DNA from: Sphingomonas sp. H160509
GTDB taxonomy: Bacteria; Pseudomonadota; Alphaproteobacteria; Sphingomonadales; Sphingomonadaceae
Assembly (NCBI RefSeq): GCF_024124765.2
Contig: NZ_JAMXSR020000002.1
Location: forward strand, 2,592,001-2,656,000
Direction: 5' to 3'
Length of the DNA stretch: 64,000 nt
This document shows positions 28,485 to 40,138 of the stretch, piece after piece. The notes beneath the pieces are model-generated. The model worked only from the letters and a program-made list of their open reading frames with translations. It had not been told where the DNA came from and made no database searches. Every line of letters begins with the position of its first letter. Positions within the stretch are counted from its first letter, which is position 1. A program made the translations under genes and the position numbers.

Positions 28485-29192
28485 ATGACGCGTGGGGGAA
28501 TATTCGGGGTGGTTGCCGGGGCGCTTGTCGCCACCGCCGCAATCGTCGCGCCTGCCTTCGGCGCCAGCGAACAGCCCGCCCGGATCGCCAAGCACAACGT
28601 CGCCGCGGTTCGCGGTATCGGATCGTTCACGCCAGCCGCTGCCGACCCCCGCCTTGCCGCGATGTTCGCGCGCGGTGGCTTCGACGCCGGCAGCTTCAAG
28701 TTCACGCCCGCCGAAACGCGCCAGGACAACCGCGCGGTGACCGTCGCGGTCCGTGCGCAGACCAACCGCGGTGTCGCGAACACGGCTAGCCTTGCTTCGA
28801 CCACCCCGACCGTCGGTATTGCGCCGATCGCCTACAACCTCGGCATGTCGGTCGGCTGGAAGCGGTTTGCGATCTCGGGTGACGTGAACAAGCTCGATCT
28901 GGGCGTGATGCCTGGCGGGCGTGAGGCGGCTGACCTGGCGGTGAGCTATAGCGCCAAGCGCTTCAGCGGGACGGTGAAGGCTGCGGCGGATCGCCCGCTG
29001 TCGAGCGCACCGCGCCTCGTCGAGGATGCGCCGAGCTATTCGGTCGATCTTGGCGGGTCTTACGCGTTGACGCGTAGTCTCGCGGTGACGGCTGGCGTGC
29101 GGTATCGGTCGGACCGCGAGCGCTTCGTGAAGGTCGATGACGATCGTCGCGACAGCCAGGCCGTGTATCTGGGCACCGCCTTCCGGTTCTAA
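28485..29192 (+). CDS. putative outer-membrane beta-barrel protein
   Basis: I do not recognise the exact family. The 235-aa protein has a clear signal peptide (GGIFGVVAGALVATAAIVAPAFG), alternating hydrophobic beta strands from about residue 110 and a terminal aromatic strand YLGTAFRF, the signature of outer-membrane barrels. The first 85 mature residues look disordered. An upstream ATG at 28434 is in frame but is not followed by a signal peptide. The 283 bp before it hold the divergent DUF3576 promoter; I see no clear sigma-70 site. Confidence 0.7.
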   Translation: MTRGGIFGVVAGALVATAAIVAPAFGASEQPARIAKHNVAAVRGIGSFTPAAADPRLAAMFARGGFDAGSFKFTPAETRQDNRAVTVAVRAQTNRGVANTASLASTTPTVGIAPIAYNLGMSVGWKRFAISGDVNKLDLGVMPGGREAADLAVSYSAKRFSGTVKAAADRPLSSAPRLVEDAPSYSVDLGGSYALTRSLAVTAGVRYRSDRERFVKVDDDRRDSQAVYLGTAFRF

Positions 29193-29196
29193 GCGT

Positions 29197-29219
29197 CCAG
29201 CAAAGTGGTACTTTGCTGG
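29197..29219 (+). terminator. terminator-like stem after the barrel protein
   Basis: Perfect arms CCAGCAAAG/CTTTGCTGG with loop TGGTA lie 4 bp after the stop, followed by AGTTTCT. The remaining gap to 29409 holds a degenerate family-A half repeat near 29353-29383. Confidence 0.65.
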
Positions 29220-29409
29220 AGTTTCTGAACGGTCGGGTGACCTTACCGCGCCGCTTTTCCTTCAGGCATAGAGTTCCTGCTGCCTTCCCTTTAGCGTCGC
29301 CTTAGCGAAAGCTGGGGTATTCCTAGATACGGGTGACGTGGGCCCCCCAGTGTGAGATCCCAGCTTTCGCTGGAATGACGGGGTCGGTGTGTTCGTTCTC
29401 GCTTAGCAG

Positions 29410-29928
29410 CTAACGAATCCAGGCATCGATCGCGGCCCAGCCGTGGAAGCCGAACCGCCGGATTTGCCGCCAGCGCGACTCGGTCATTCCGCCTAGCGCG
29501 ATCATTGGTATCCCGAGTCCTCGTCCGATCCGCATGGCCCGCGCCGGACCGATCCCGGCTGCACCCTGGTGTGATCGGGTGACGTGGATTGGCGACACGA
29601 ACAGGGCATCAGCACCGGCGCGCTTGCCGGCCAAGGCCTCGCCTCTCGAATGCGCGGACCAGGTTCTGATCCCGTGCGTCTTTGCCCGACCATGCACGCC
29701 GTCGGCCGCGATCGTAGATTTTCCGGCCACCACGACGACTAGCCGGCGCGCCTTGGCCAAGCGCACAATCCGCCGCAGCAGCGCACGGCGTTCCCGCGCA
29801 GGCGTAGCGTAATGCCGAAACACCACGCCGGATCCCGGCGGCAACCGCCTCAGCGACGGCCACAAGGCGTCGCCCATTCGCTCGTCCGTCATCAGCCAGC
29901 GCGCGGGAATGGGGTTACGACGGGCCAC
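29410..29928 (-). CDS. thiamine phosphate synthase-like (ThiE/TenI) protein
   Basis: This protein of about 172 aa has a TIM-barrel ThiE/TenI fold (LWPSLRRLPPGSGVVFRHY, GKRAGADALFVSPIHVTRSH, MIALGGMTESRWRQI). It lacks several ThiE substrate residues, so it may be a TenI-like paralogue rather than the synthase. The start is taken as GTG at 29928, close to the divergent yggS ATG (22 bp away); the ATG at WLMTDERMGD is another option. Confidence 0.75.
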   Translation of the reverse strand: MARRNPIPARWLMTDERMGDALWPSLRRLPPGSGVVFRHYATPARERRALLRRIVRLAKARRLVVVVAGKSTIAADGVHGRAKTHGIRTWSAHSRGEALAGKRAGADALFVSPIHVTRSHQGAAGIGPARAMRIGRGLGIPMIALGGMTESRWRQIRRFGFHGWAAIDAWIR

Positions 29929-29950
29929 GTCGCTGCCTATAGCGCGCCGC

Positions 29951-30625
29951 ATGATTGCTGACGACACCACCAAATTGCAGGCCATCCGCACCCGGATCGC
30001 CAAGGCCGCCGAGATCGCGGATCGCCGCGCGGACGACGTGACGCTGATCGCGGTCTCCAAGACGCATCCGGTCGAGGCGATCGAGCCGCTGCTCGCCGAG
30101 GGCCAGCGCGTGTTCGGCGAGAACCGTGTGGCAGAGGCTTCCGAGAAATGGCCGGCGTTGCGCGAGGCCTATCCCGACGTCGAACTGCACCTGATCGGCC
30201 AGCTCCAGTCGAACAAGGCGGTCGAAGCGGTCGCGCTGTTCGACTGCATCCATGCGGTCGATCGCCCGTCGCTGGTCACCGCGCTGGGGAAGGCGATGGA
30301 GGCGAGCGATCGTCGGCCGGACTGCTTCCTCCAGGTCAACATCGGCGACGAGCCGCAAAAGGGTGGCTGCGCGATCGCCGACCTGCCCGCGCTGGTGGAG
30401 CAGGCGCGCGCCGCCGGTTTGCCGATCGCGGGGCTGATGTGCCTGCCGCCCGCGGATATCGAGCCGGCGCCGTATTTCGCGCTGCTCGCTAAGCTGGCGC
30501 GCGATCACGGGCTGACCGGGCTGAGCATGGGCATGTCGGACGATTTCGAGACCGCGGTGACGATCGGCGCGACTCACGTCCGGATCGGCAGCGCGTTGTT
30601 CGGCACGCGGGGGACGAACGCGTGA
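29951..30625 (+). CDS. YggS family PLP homeostasis protein
   Basis: This 224-aa PLPBP protein (YggS/PROSC) binds pyridoxal phosphate without catalysis and buffers it in the cell. TLIAVSKTHPVEAIEPLL holds the PLP lysine; FGENRVAEASEKW, HLIGQLQSNKA and LSMGMSDDFETAVTIGATHVRIGSALFG are diagnostic. The family also occurs near division genes. The stop overlaps a GTG start of the next gene. Confidence 0.94.
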   Translation: MIADDTTKLQAIRTRIAKAAEIADRRADDVTLIAVSKTHPVEAIEPLLAEGQRVFGENRVAEASEKWPALREAYPDVELHLIGQLQSNKAVEAVALFDCIHAVDRPSLVTALGKAMEASDRRPDCFLQVNIGDEPQKGGCAIADLPALVEQARAAGLPIAGLMCLPPADIEPAPYFALLAKLARDHGLTGLSMGMSDDFETAVTIGATHVRIGSALFGTRGTNA

Positions 30626-31303
30626 GCATACCGGTCCGGTTCGACGCGCTGCTGTTCGACTTCGACGGCGTGCTGATCGACAGCGAAGCCGTTGGTAACC
30701 GCCACATCGCCGAATGGCTCACCGCTGCGGGGCACCCGACCAGCGCCGAAGACTCGATGGCGAACTTCATGGGACTCGCTGGGCCGCAGTTCATCGACGC
30801 GATCGAGCGCTGGATCGACCGGCCGCTCCCCGAGGAGTTCTACGCCGCGCGGAAGGCCGAAGACGAGCGCGTGATGGCGGCTGGCGTCGATGCGATCGAG
30901 GGCGCGGTGGCGTTCGTCCGCTCGCTCCCGGCCGACCTGCCCAAGGCGATCGTTTCGTCGAGCCCCGTCTCGTGGATCGCGCGGCATCTGGAGCATATCG
31001 GCTTGCGCGATGCGTTCGGTGATCACCTCTATAGCGGGCGGGAGCATGTGACGAACGGCAAGCCCGCACCCGACCTGTATTTGTTCGGGGCGCGGCAGTT
31101 GGGCATGGACATCGCGCAGACGGCGATCCTCGAGGATTCGCCTGTGGGGGCGACTGGGGCGGTGGCTTCGGGGGGGCTATGTCATTGGTTTGTCGGCGGG
31201 GTCGCATTGCAATGCCGAGCATGGCGCGCGGCTGAAGGCGATCGGTGTGGATGCGCTGGCGGAGAGTTTTGCCGACGTGACCCGGTTGGTTGGAAGCATT
31301 TGA
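30622..31303 (+). CDS. HAD-IA family phosphatase (one frameshift)
   Basis: This beta-phosphoglucomutase-like HAD hydrolase has motif I LLFDFDGVLIDSE, motif II IVSSSP, and the motif III/IV region GKPAPDLYLFGARQLG with AILEDSPVG. The substrate is unknown. The G7 run 31170-31176 has one extra base; repair gives AVASGGYVIGLSAGSHCNAEHG and a stop at 31301-31303, 226 aa. The GTG start overlaps the yggS stop. An uncorrected reading would run into the following repeat. Confidence 0.88.
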
Positions 31304-31330
31304 TCGGAGCCTGGGAGTCTCCTGCCTCCT

Positions 31331-31385
31331 TGTTCTCCCGCGAAGGCGGGAGCCCAGTCTGGGTCCCCGCCTTCGCGGGGAAACA
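31331..31385. repeat. short palindromic repeat, family A
   Basis: TTCTCCCGCGAAGGCGGGAG pairs with CCCCGCCTTCGCGGGGAA around CCAGTCTGGGT. It lies between the convergent HAD and ydcF genes and is a likely shared terminator. Confidence 0.8.
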
Positions 31386-31439
31386 AACTAGACGACGGGC
31401 AAGGGTGCTCCACTCGACCAGCGTGGAGGCGATGGTCGC

Positions 31440-31919
31440 TTAGCCCGCCCGCTTGCGCCGCCAGATTGCACCGATCCCCGCGACCAGATCATACGGGATA
31501 GCCGCGGCCTCGCGCGTCCGCATCTTGAGCTGGTACCGCCGGCTCCCGCCATGCGGCACGTGGATCGCACTCGCGGGCATGCCCAGCATCGCGAACAGCA
31601 TGCGAATGCGCGGCTGGTGATAGCCGTCGGTGCAGATCATGCACTGCGCATAGTGGCCCGCGCGCGCGAACGCTGTCGCGGCGACGACGCTTTGCAACGT
31701 GTCCACGCTGGCCTCGTCGAGATGGATACGCGACCGGTCGATCGTCTCGGCCAGCACATCCGCCATCACCGATGCTTCCGAAGGTCCGTGCGTTCCCTTC
31801 GCGCCTGAGCAGAACAGGTCCGCGTCGACGTAGCGCGCCGCCGCCGCTGCTGCGAACGCGATGCGGCGGGCGAGGGTCGGGCTCGCGCTGCCGTCGGGAC
31901 GAACGGCAGCACCGAACAC
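31440..31919 (-). CDS. YdcF/ElyC family (DUF218) protein
   Basis: This protein of about 159 aa has the DUF218 core: VFGAAVRPDGSASPTLARRI, DLFCSGAKGTHGPSEASVMADVL, and GYHQPRIRMLFAMLG. DUF218 proteins such as SanA and ElyC affect envelope integrity. I take GTG at 31919 as start; the frame is open a little further upstream (RRLIVVFGA), with no better codon than CTG. It is just downstream of ribA on the same strand. Confidence 0.82.
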   Translation of the reverse strand: MFGAAVRPDGSASPTLARRIAFAAAAAARYVDADLFCSGAKGTHGPSEASVMADVLAETIDRSRIHLDEASVDTLQSVVAATAFARAGHYAQCMICTDGYHQPRIRMLFAMLGMPASAIHVPHGGSRRYQLKMRTREAAAIPYDLVAGIGAIWRRKRAG

Positions 31920-31963
31920 TACGATCAGGCGCCGGGAGGGTGGGGGCGAGGGAGGGATCTCGG

Positions 31964-33011
31964 TCAGAACTGATGGCCCGTGCGGTCGCGCTTGGTGGCG
32001 AGATACTGCGCGTTGTGTGGGTTCGACGGCAGGAAATGCGGCACGCGTTCGATCACGGTCACGCCTGCCGCTTCGAGCCCGGCGACCTTGGCGGGGTTGT
32101 TGGTCAGCAACCGTATTTCGCGCTGGCCGAGTAACGTGAGCATCCGCGCCGCCACACCGAAATCGCGCGCATCGACCGCAAAGCCGAGCCGCGTGTTCGC
32201 GTCGACCGTATCAAAGCCCTGGTCCTGCAACGCATACGCGCGCAGCTTGTTGACCAGGCCGATCCCGCGGCCTTCCTGTCGCAGATAGAGCAGGATCCCC
32301 CAGCCGCCATGCTGGATCGCGTGGATCGCGGCGTGCAACTGTGGCCCGCAGTCGCATTTTAGGCTGCCGAGCACGTCGCCCGTCAGGCACTCGCTGTGGA
32401 GGCGGACGAGCGGCGGCTGGCCGTTGGGCTGGCCGATCAGCAGCGCGATATGCTCGTCCGCGCTTTCGGGGCTGCGAAAGGCGACGATCTCCGCATCATC
32501 GGCGCCCTCGACCGGAAGCCGCGCGCGTGCCGCGAGCGTCAGGCGGTTCGCGTCTTCGTGTGCGTCGATGTCTGCGCGGGCGATGCGGACCTCGGGTTCG
32601 CCCGTGCCGAGGAAGAACGCCGGCAGCAATCCCGCGATTCGGGCAAGGCGCAAGGCAGCTGCCGCCGCGTCCGGATCGGCGAGCGGGAGCGTCTGGAAGG
32701 GGCCCTTGAGAGGGGTGGCTAGGTCGAACTGTGGATCGGCCAGCGCGGTCGCGGCGGCGAAGTCGATCCAGGGGGGCGCGATCGACAAGCACGGGCTCGG
32801 TCGGATCCGCGGCTGCGAGCTGGTTCGCGAGCTTCAACGTTGCCGCACGACCCGACGAGATTAGGACGCCGCCATTCGCTTCGGGATCGAACGCGGCCAA
32901 CCGCTCTGCATCCGCCGTCTCGACCGCGAGCAACACCAGCCCGTCGATCGCGATCGGCCAGCCGCGCCTGAGCGCGTCGACCGCGCGGGCGGCGGCGCGG
33001 GGATTGCTCAA
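31964..33011 (-). CDS. ribA: GTP cyclohydrolase II (one frameshift)
   Basis: RibA starts riboflavin synthesis by opening GTP. The catalytic domain shows zinc ligands in SECLTGDVLGSLKCDCGPQL, then YLRQEGRGIGLVNKLRAYALQ and DANTRLGF. About 140 residues precede it (SNPRAAARAVDALRRGWPIAIDG) and look like a decayed DHBP synthase (RibB) domain. The plus-strand G6 run 32771-32776 has one extra base; repair gives LVDRAPPWIDFAA. The start is TTG at 33011, overlapping the xth stop (TTGA). Repaired length is 348 aa. Confidence 0.92.
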
Positions 33012-33790
33012 AACGCGAACTCGGTCATGATCGGGACGTGGTCGGACGGCTTGAGCCAGCTTCGGCAGCGTTCGTAGACGTGGTGCGACACCGCGGCTTC
33101 GGCGGCGGCACCGGTCGCCCACATATGATCGAGCCGGCGACCGCGATCCGAGGCTGCCCAATCCTTGGCGCGGTAGCTCCACCACGTGAACAGGCGCGCG
33201 GGGGCGGGGTGGAAGCGGCGGCCGAGATCGACCCAGTCGCCTGCTGCCTGCAACTTACCGAGTGCCTCGACCTCGATCGGGGTGTGGCTGACCACGTCGA
33301 GCAGTTGCTTGTGGCTCCAGACGTCCGATTCGAGCGGGGCGATGTTGAAGTCGCCGACGAGGATGGTTGGGCCGGGTAGCGTCTCGGACCAGGTCGTCAT
33401 GCGCTCGATGAAGTCGAGCTTCTGACCGAATTTGGGGTTCACGTCGCGATTGGGGACATCGCCGCCGGCGGGGACGTAGACGTTCTCGAGCCGTACGCCG
33501 TTCTCCAGCCGGACGCCGATGTGGCGCGCCTCGCTGTTTGCCTGCCAGTCGAAGCGGTCGTCCTCGACGATCGGGACTCGGCTGAGGATGGCGACGCCGT
33601 GGTGCATGCGCTGGCCGTGCAGGACGATGTGCTCGTAACCGAGCGCGCGGAACGCCTCGAGCGGGAAGTCGCCGTCGATGACCTTGGTCTCCTGCAGGCA
33701 CAGGATGTCGGGCTGCTCGTCGCGCAGAAACTGTTCGACGATGGCGATCCGGAAACGGACCGAGTTGATGTTCCAGGAGACGATCTTCAC
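33008..33790 (-). CDS. xth: exodeoxyribonuclease III
   Basis: This 260-aa AP endonuclease/3'-5' exonuclease acts in base-excision repair. Motifs KIVSWNINSVR, CLQETKVIDGDFP, LVGDFNIAPLESDVW, RLDHMWAT and PSDHVPIM carry the metal and catalytic residues. The GTG start at 33790 is chosen because VKIVSWNINS is the family N-terminus. The gene is intact and coupled to ribA. Confidence 0.94.
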   Translation of the reverse strand: MKIVSWNINSVRFRIAIVEQFLRDEQPDILCLQETKVIDGDFPLEAFRALGYEHIVLHGQRMHHGVAILSRVPIVEDDRFDWQANSEARHIGVRLENGVRLENVYVPAGGDVPNRDVNPKFGQKLDFIERMTTWSETLPGPTILVGDFNIAPLESDVWSHKQLLDVVSHTPIEVEALGKLQAAGDWVDLGRRFHPAPARLFTWWSYRAKDWAASDRGRRLDHMWATGAAAEAAVSHHVYERCRSWLKPSDHVPIMTEFAF

Positions 33791-34152
33791 GAGCGCGATG
33801 TAGCGTTGCGGGGGGTGGGGACAAGGAACGCCGCTGGGGGGTGCGGAAGAAGGTAGGAAGTCAGAAGGCGCCATCGGCAAAGCCGCTGTCGTCGACCGGG
33901 CCCTAGAGAACAGCGGGGCCCGTCGGCCGTGCTTGGGCGAGTCTAGCAAAATGCTTTTGCGCGCCGCCCTTCACATGAAATGACCCCCGCTCCGGGGGGC
34001 ATGGAGCGAGGGCCGACTCAGCGTTCGTCACGCAGGCGAGAGGTGAGGAAACCATCCGGGCAACAGGGGGAAAAATCCCGAATGCCCCACATCCGCGAGC
34101 CACTCTCTGGGAGGCCGAACCTGTCGCTTGCATGAATGACACGAATTTTATG
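33791..34152. other. 362-bp gap between lolA and xth, structured, unknown
   Basis: No convincing protein gene is visible. On the minus strand it begins with an AT-rich tract after lolA (around 34140-34165) that could hold a promoter. At 33982-34014 there is a 12-bp stem GACCCCCGCTCC/GGAGCGAGGGCC (10 of 12 pairs) with a G6 loop. This arrangement would suit a small RNA read leftward, but I cannot assign a family. Confidence 0.35.
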
Positions 34153-34782
34153 TTATTTTCTTACACCCGTTCGGCGCGGATCGTTCCAGCGGAAGCTGTT
34201 GTCGCTGACCGGTTCGCCGAACTTCTGGTTGGTCAGGCGGATCGTCGTGCGGTTGTTCTGGCTGTCGAGCGCGACCCAGCCCTGCAGCATCAGCCCACCC
34301 GGCGCGCCGGCGTTGCGGACGAACACCAGCGTGATCCGGCCATATTCGGGGTGCTTCGGATCGTTCGCCTCGACCGACACGATCCGCTGATCGTAGCCGG
34401 GGACGAGTTTCGCATAGCGCGTGATGTCGCGAGTCGGATCGAGCAGCACGCCCAGCGGCGAGTTCTTGATCGGCCAGCGCTGCACCTGTTTCACCGAATA
34501 ATCGATGAAGGTCAGCGCGCCGCCCTCCGCGACGATCAGGATCGGCACGCCCTTCTCATACTGGAAACGCAGCTTGCCGGGCTTCTTCAGCGTCAGCACG
34601 CCGGTCAGCACCTTGCCGTTGCGATCCGCCTGCGAAAAATTCGCGGTCATCGTCTCGACCGATTGCAGGTGCTTCTGCACGGCGGCCAGATCACCGGTAG
34701 CCTGCGCGGCGATCGGCGCGGGTACGGCGGCAACGGACAAAGCGGCGATCGTCGCGATCACCGCGGGGCGGGTATTGAACAT
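34153..34782 (-). CDS. lolA: outer-membrane lipoprotein carrier protein LolA
   Basis: LolA is the periplasmic chaperone carrying lipoproteins to LolB or the outer membrane. This 209-aa protein has a signal peptide (IATIAALSVAAVPAPIAAQA) and the LolA core: MTANFSQADRNGKVLTGVLTLKKPGKLRFQYE, YDQRIVSVEANDP, GWVALDSQNNRTTIRL. It is usually next to ftsK in alphaproteobacteria; here an OprB porin separates the two. Confidence 0.93.
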   Translation of the reverse strand: MFNTRPAVIATIAALSVAAVPAPIAAQATGDLAAVQKHLQSVETMTANFSQADRNGKVLTGVLTLKKPGKLRFQYEKGVPILIVAEGGALTFIDYSVKQVQRWPIKNSPLGVLLDPTRDITRYAKLVPGYDQRIVSVEANDPKHPEYGRITLVFVRNAGAPGGLMLQGWVALDSQNNRTTIRLTNQKFGEPVSDNSFRWNDPRRTGVRK

Positions 34783-34864
34783 CGAAATCTCCTCAAGGCG
34801 CGACCGTTGCCCGCCCGCGCTTGAACCGCCACTGAATTCGGCGGGTTCCGTCAGGGCGCGCGGA

Positions 34865-36253
34865 CTACAGCGTAATCGCGCCCTTCAGGCCGAGCACCGC
34901 GACGTCGTTCGCGTCGTGCACGCCGCCGGGGTTGTGGACCCACTGCACGTTCGGGCGCAGTTCCAGCCACTTGGTCGGGTGGACGCTGTAGTAGATCTCC
35001 GACGCGTATTCGGCATCCTGCACCGCGGGCCGCGCCGGATCGAGTTCCTGGCCCTTCGCCACGCGTCCGTTCACGTTGGTCCGCGCCACGCCGAAGCCGA
35101 GGATGTCGTTCGGCCGCCACGGCACCAGTCCCTTGTAGAACAGCCCGGCGGCAATCTGGTTGTCGGTGGTCGAGGTGGCGCGGTCGGCCTGCGTCGCGTT
35201 GAGGAACACGCTGAGCCCGGTGACCGACTTGCCGTCCTTCGAGGTGCCGGTGACCTGTTGTTGGATGTTGAAATACACGCCGTAGCGTGCGCTGCGTCGC
35301 AGCGGCTCGAGGCCGGTGATCGCGATCGGCCGGCGGTTCAGGTCGTAGAACACGTCGTCGCCGTTCGAGGTATTGACCCAACCGCCGACCTTGTACGCAC
35401 CGACTCGGCCGTCGTCGTCGCCGCGCCGCCATTCGGCCTCGACGGGGATCAGCGCGCCGGTCGCGCCGTGGAAATGGCCGATCACGAAGTCGTTATCGAG
35501 GTTGCGCGGGTTCACTTCGTAGGCGGCGGTCTTCAATGTCAGGTGATCGTTGACGTCGTATCGCAACCGCGCGCCCCATTGGCTGACCGGCCAGTTCTGC
35601 CAGTAATCGCCATTCAGATTCCCCGGCGGCGCACCGCAGAAGCTGAGGTTCTGGAAATAGCACGAGAAGGACGCGAAATCCTCGCCCGGATTGGTGCGGC
35701 CGATCTTCAGTTCGAGCTTTTCGCCGAGTTTCTGCTCGTACCAGAATTGCGTGAGGCGGACGGTCTGCCCGCGGCCGTACACTTCCTGCACCTGTTGGAG
35801 CACGCCGAGATTGGCGTCCGCACCCAGATCGCGGCCACGGCGGTAGGTGACGGTCGCCTGGAACGCACCGCCCCTGAGGCCGACGACCTTGTCGAGATCG
35901 AGGAGCACGCCGACGTCGAACTGACCGGTCTCGCGCAACAGTTTCCGGTCGCCGCCGGAAAAATTATACGCGCTTTCGGAGGCATAGCGCGCGCTGAGCC
36001 CAATCCCGCGATCGGCCAATCGTTTGCGGATATCGAACCAGTCGGCGAACAGGCCGGGCGGCGGGGTACGCTGCGTATCGGCGGTCAGCGCGGAGGGCGA
36101 CAGATCGCTGTCACGGCGCACGCCGGAGCGCGGGCGGTGCTGCGTGTCGGTCGCACTGCTGCCGGGAGTCTGCTTGGCGGTATCCTGCGCGGAGACCTGA
36201 CCGGGTATTGCGAGCGTCAACGCTGCAGCTGCACAGAACCGCCAAGTTCCCAT
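34865..36253 (-). CDS. OprB-family carbohydrate porin
   Basis: This 462-aa outer-membrane protein has a signal peptide (FCAAAALTLAIPGQVSAQ) and the OprB pattern: GLFADWFDIRKRLADRGIGLSARYASESAYN, GEDFASFSCYFQNLSFCG (paired Cys), and EIYYSVHPTKWLELRPNVQWVHNPGG near the end. OprB porins admit glucose and other sugars. It sits between ftsK and lolA with about 80 bp to lolA and a repeat upstream, suggesting a later insertion. It is intact. Confidence 0.9.
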   Translation of the reverse strand: MGTWRFCAAAALTLAIPGQVSAQDTAKQTPGSSATDTQHRPRSGVRRDSDLSPSALTADTQRTPPPGLFADWFDIRKRLADRGIGLSARYASESAYNFSGGDRKLLRETGQFDVGVLLDLDKVVGLRGGAFQATVTYRRGRDLGADANLGVLQQVQEVYGRGQTVRLTQFWYEQKLGEKLELKIGRTNPGEDFASFSCYFQNLSFCGAPPGNLNGDYWQNWPVSQWGARLRYDVNDHLTLKTAAYEVNPRNLDNDFVIGHFHGATGALIPVEAEWRRGDDDGRVGAYKVGGWVNTSNGDDVFYDLNRRPIAITGLEPLRRSARYGVYFNIQQQVTGTSKDGKSVTGLSVFLNATQADRATSTTDNQIAAGLFYKGLVPWRPNDILGFGVARTNVNGRVAKGQELDPARPAVQDAEYASEIYYSVHPTKWLELRPNVQWVHNPGGVHDANDVAVLGLKGAITL

Positions 36254-36356
36254 AACGCCCACCTGTTTTCCGTAACCTGTATCAATCCCGTATACCGGGT
36301 ATCGGCTGTTCGGAACCCTTGTCCAAAGGTATGTCTTGATGAGACGCGCGCCTTCC

Positions 36357-36437
36357 GGTTCTGCCGCAAAGGCGGGAGACCTGATTCCAGACAATATCGC
36401 GAGTGACTCCTGGACCCCCGCTTTCGCGAGGGAACAG
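36357..36437. repeat. degenerate palindromic repeat, family A
   Basis: CTGCCGCAAAGGCGGGAGACC and GACCCCCGCTTTCGCGAGGGA are the arms of a degenerate copy of the family at 10160 and 31331. It lies between oprB and ftsK. Confidence 0.6.
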
Positions 36438-36465
36438 GGGGGGGCGAACGGCCGCGCGGACAGCG

Positions 36466-38779
<2,314 letters not shown>

Positions 38780-38922
38780 GACCCGTATTCTCCAGATTCT
38801 CTACAATAGAGAAATGCATCGTCCCCGGCAGCGTCAACGTCAAGATAACCGCGCTGCAACACGGGTTAAACCGCGTCGGGAACGTCGTTGGCAGCGACCG
38901 GCTGGCGGGATACAGCGGCGCC

Positions 38923-40138
38923 ATGGACACAGATGTAATCATCCTCGGTGGCGGGCTGGTCGGCGCGACGCTCGCCGTGGCGCTCGACGTGCACGGTATC
39001 TCGACGATCGTGATCGACCCCGCCGACCCCGCGGTGACGTTGGCGCCTGGTTTCGACGGCCGCGCCTCGGCAGTCGCGAGCGCGAGCCACCGGATGCTCG
39101 ACGCGATCGGCATCGGCGCGACGCTGGCAGGGCAGGGCTGTGCGATCCGCCAGATCCGGGTGAGCGATGGGCTTGAACCCGGCGCACTCGATTTCGTCCC
39201 CGCCGCAGACGATGGCGCGCTCGGCACGATGTACGAGAACAAGCTGCTCCGCCGCACGCTGTTCGACGCCGCGACCGCCGCAGCGCATGTCGATCTTCGC
39301 ATGCAGACGCGCGCGACGACGGTCGACCGCGCCGAATCGGGCGTCACCGCCACGCTGGACTCAGGTGACGTAATCCGCGCCCCGCTCCTGATCGCCGCGG
39401 AGGGCCGCAACTCGCCGACGCGCGAGGCCGCCGGGATCACGATCGCGCGCTGGTCGTACGAGCACACCGCGATCATCGCCGCGTTCCACCACGAGCGGTC
39501 TCACGAGGACGTCGCGTACGAGATCTTCTACGCGAGCGGCCCGTTCGCGCTGCTCCCGCTGCCGGATGACGCCGATGGCCATCGCTCGGCGATCGTCTGG
39601 ACGGTCGACGCGAAGAACGCTCCCGGCATGCTCAAGCTCGGCGACCGCGCGTTCCTCGCCGAAGCGGAAAAGAGCATGGGCGGTTTCCTCGGCAGGCTGT
39701 CGATGGCGACGCCGCGGTCGAGCTACCCGCTCGGCTTCCACCACGCCGCGCGCATCACCGACACGCGGCTCGCGCTCGTCGGCGACGCCGGCCACGGCAT
39801 CCACCCGATCGCTGGCCAAGGCCTCAACCTGGGTTTTCGCGATGTCGCGACGCTCGCCGAAGTCCTGGTCGAGGGGCAAGCGTCTCGGCCTCGACCTCGG
39901 CGACGCGGCGCTGCTCGCGCGCTATCAGCGCTGGCGCGGACTCGACACGTTCATGACCGCGGCGGCCACCGACACGCTCACCCGCCTGTTCGGGCTCCCC
40001 GGCAAGACCGCCAGCGCCGTCCGCCGTTTCGGCATCAGCGCCGTCAACGCGATCCCACCGCTCAAGGACCGCTTCATGGCCGAAGCACGCGGTGAAAGCG
40101 GCGACTTGCCCAAGCTGTTGCAGGGTCTCAAGATCTAA
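38923..40138 (+). CDS. UbiH/Coq6-family FAD monooxygenase (one frameshift)
   Basis: This enzyme is likely a ubiquinone-synthesis hydroxylase. It has Rossmann ILGGGLVGATLA at residues 6-17 and the diagnostic LVGDAGHGIHPIAGQGLNLGFRD. Which ring position it hydroxylates cannot be told from sequence, so I give no symbol. One extra base in G4 39873-39876 breaks EVLVEGKRLGLDLGDAALL; repaired length is 404 aa. The stop is 10 bp inside the end of the convergent DUF2238 gene. Confidence 0.92.

Noticed and set aside
33903..34142. Possible 79-codon gene between lolA and xth
   Set aside because: No ribosome site, no recognisable pattern, and it crosses the GC stem-loop. A non-coding explanation is at least as good.
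33791..34152. 6S RNA in the lolA-xth gap
   Set aside because: The region is the right size, but I could not lay out the long closing stem and central bubble expected of 6S RNA, so I do not name it.
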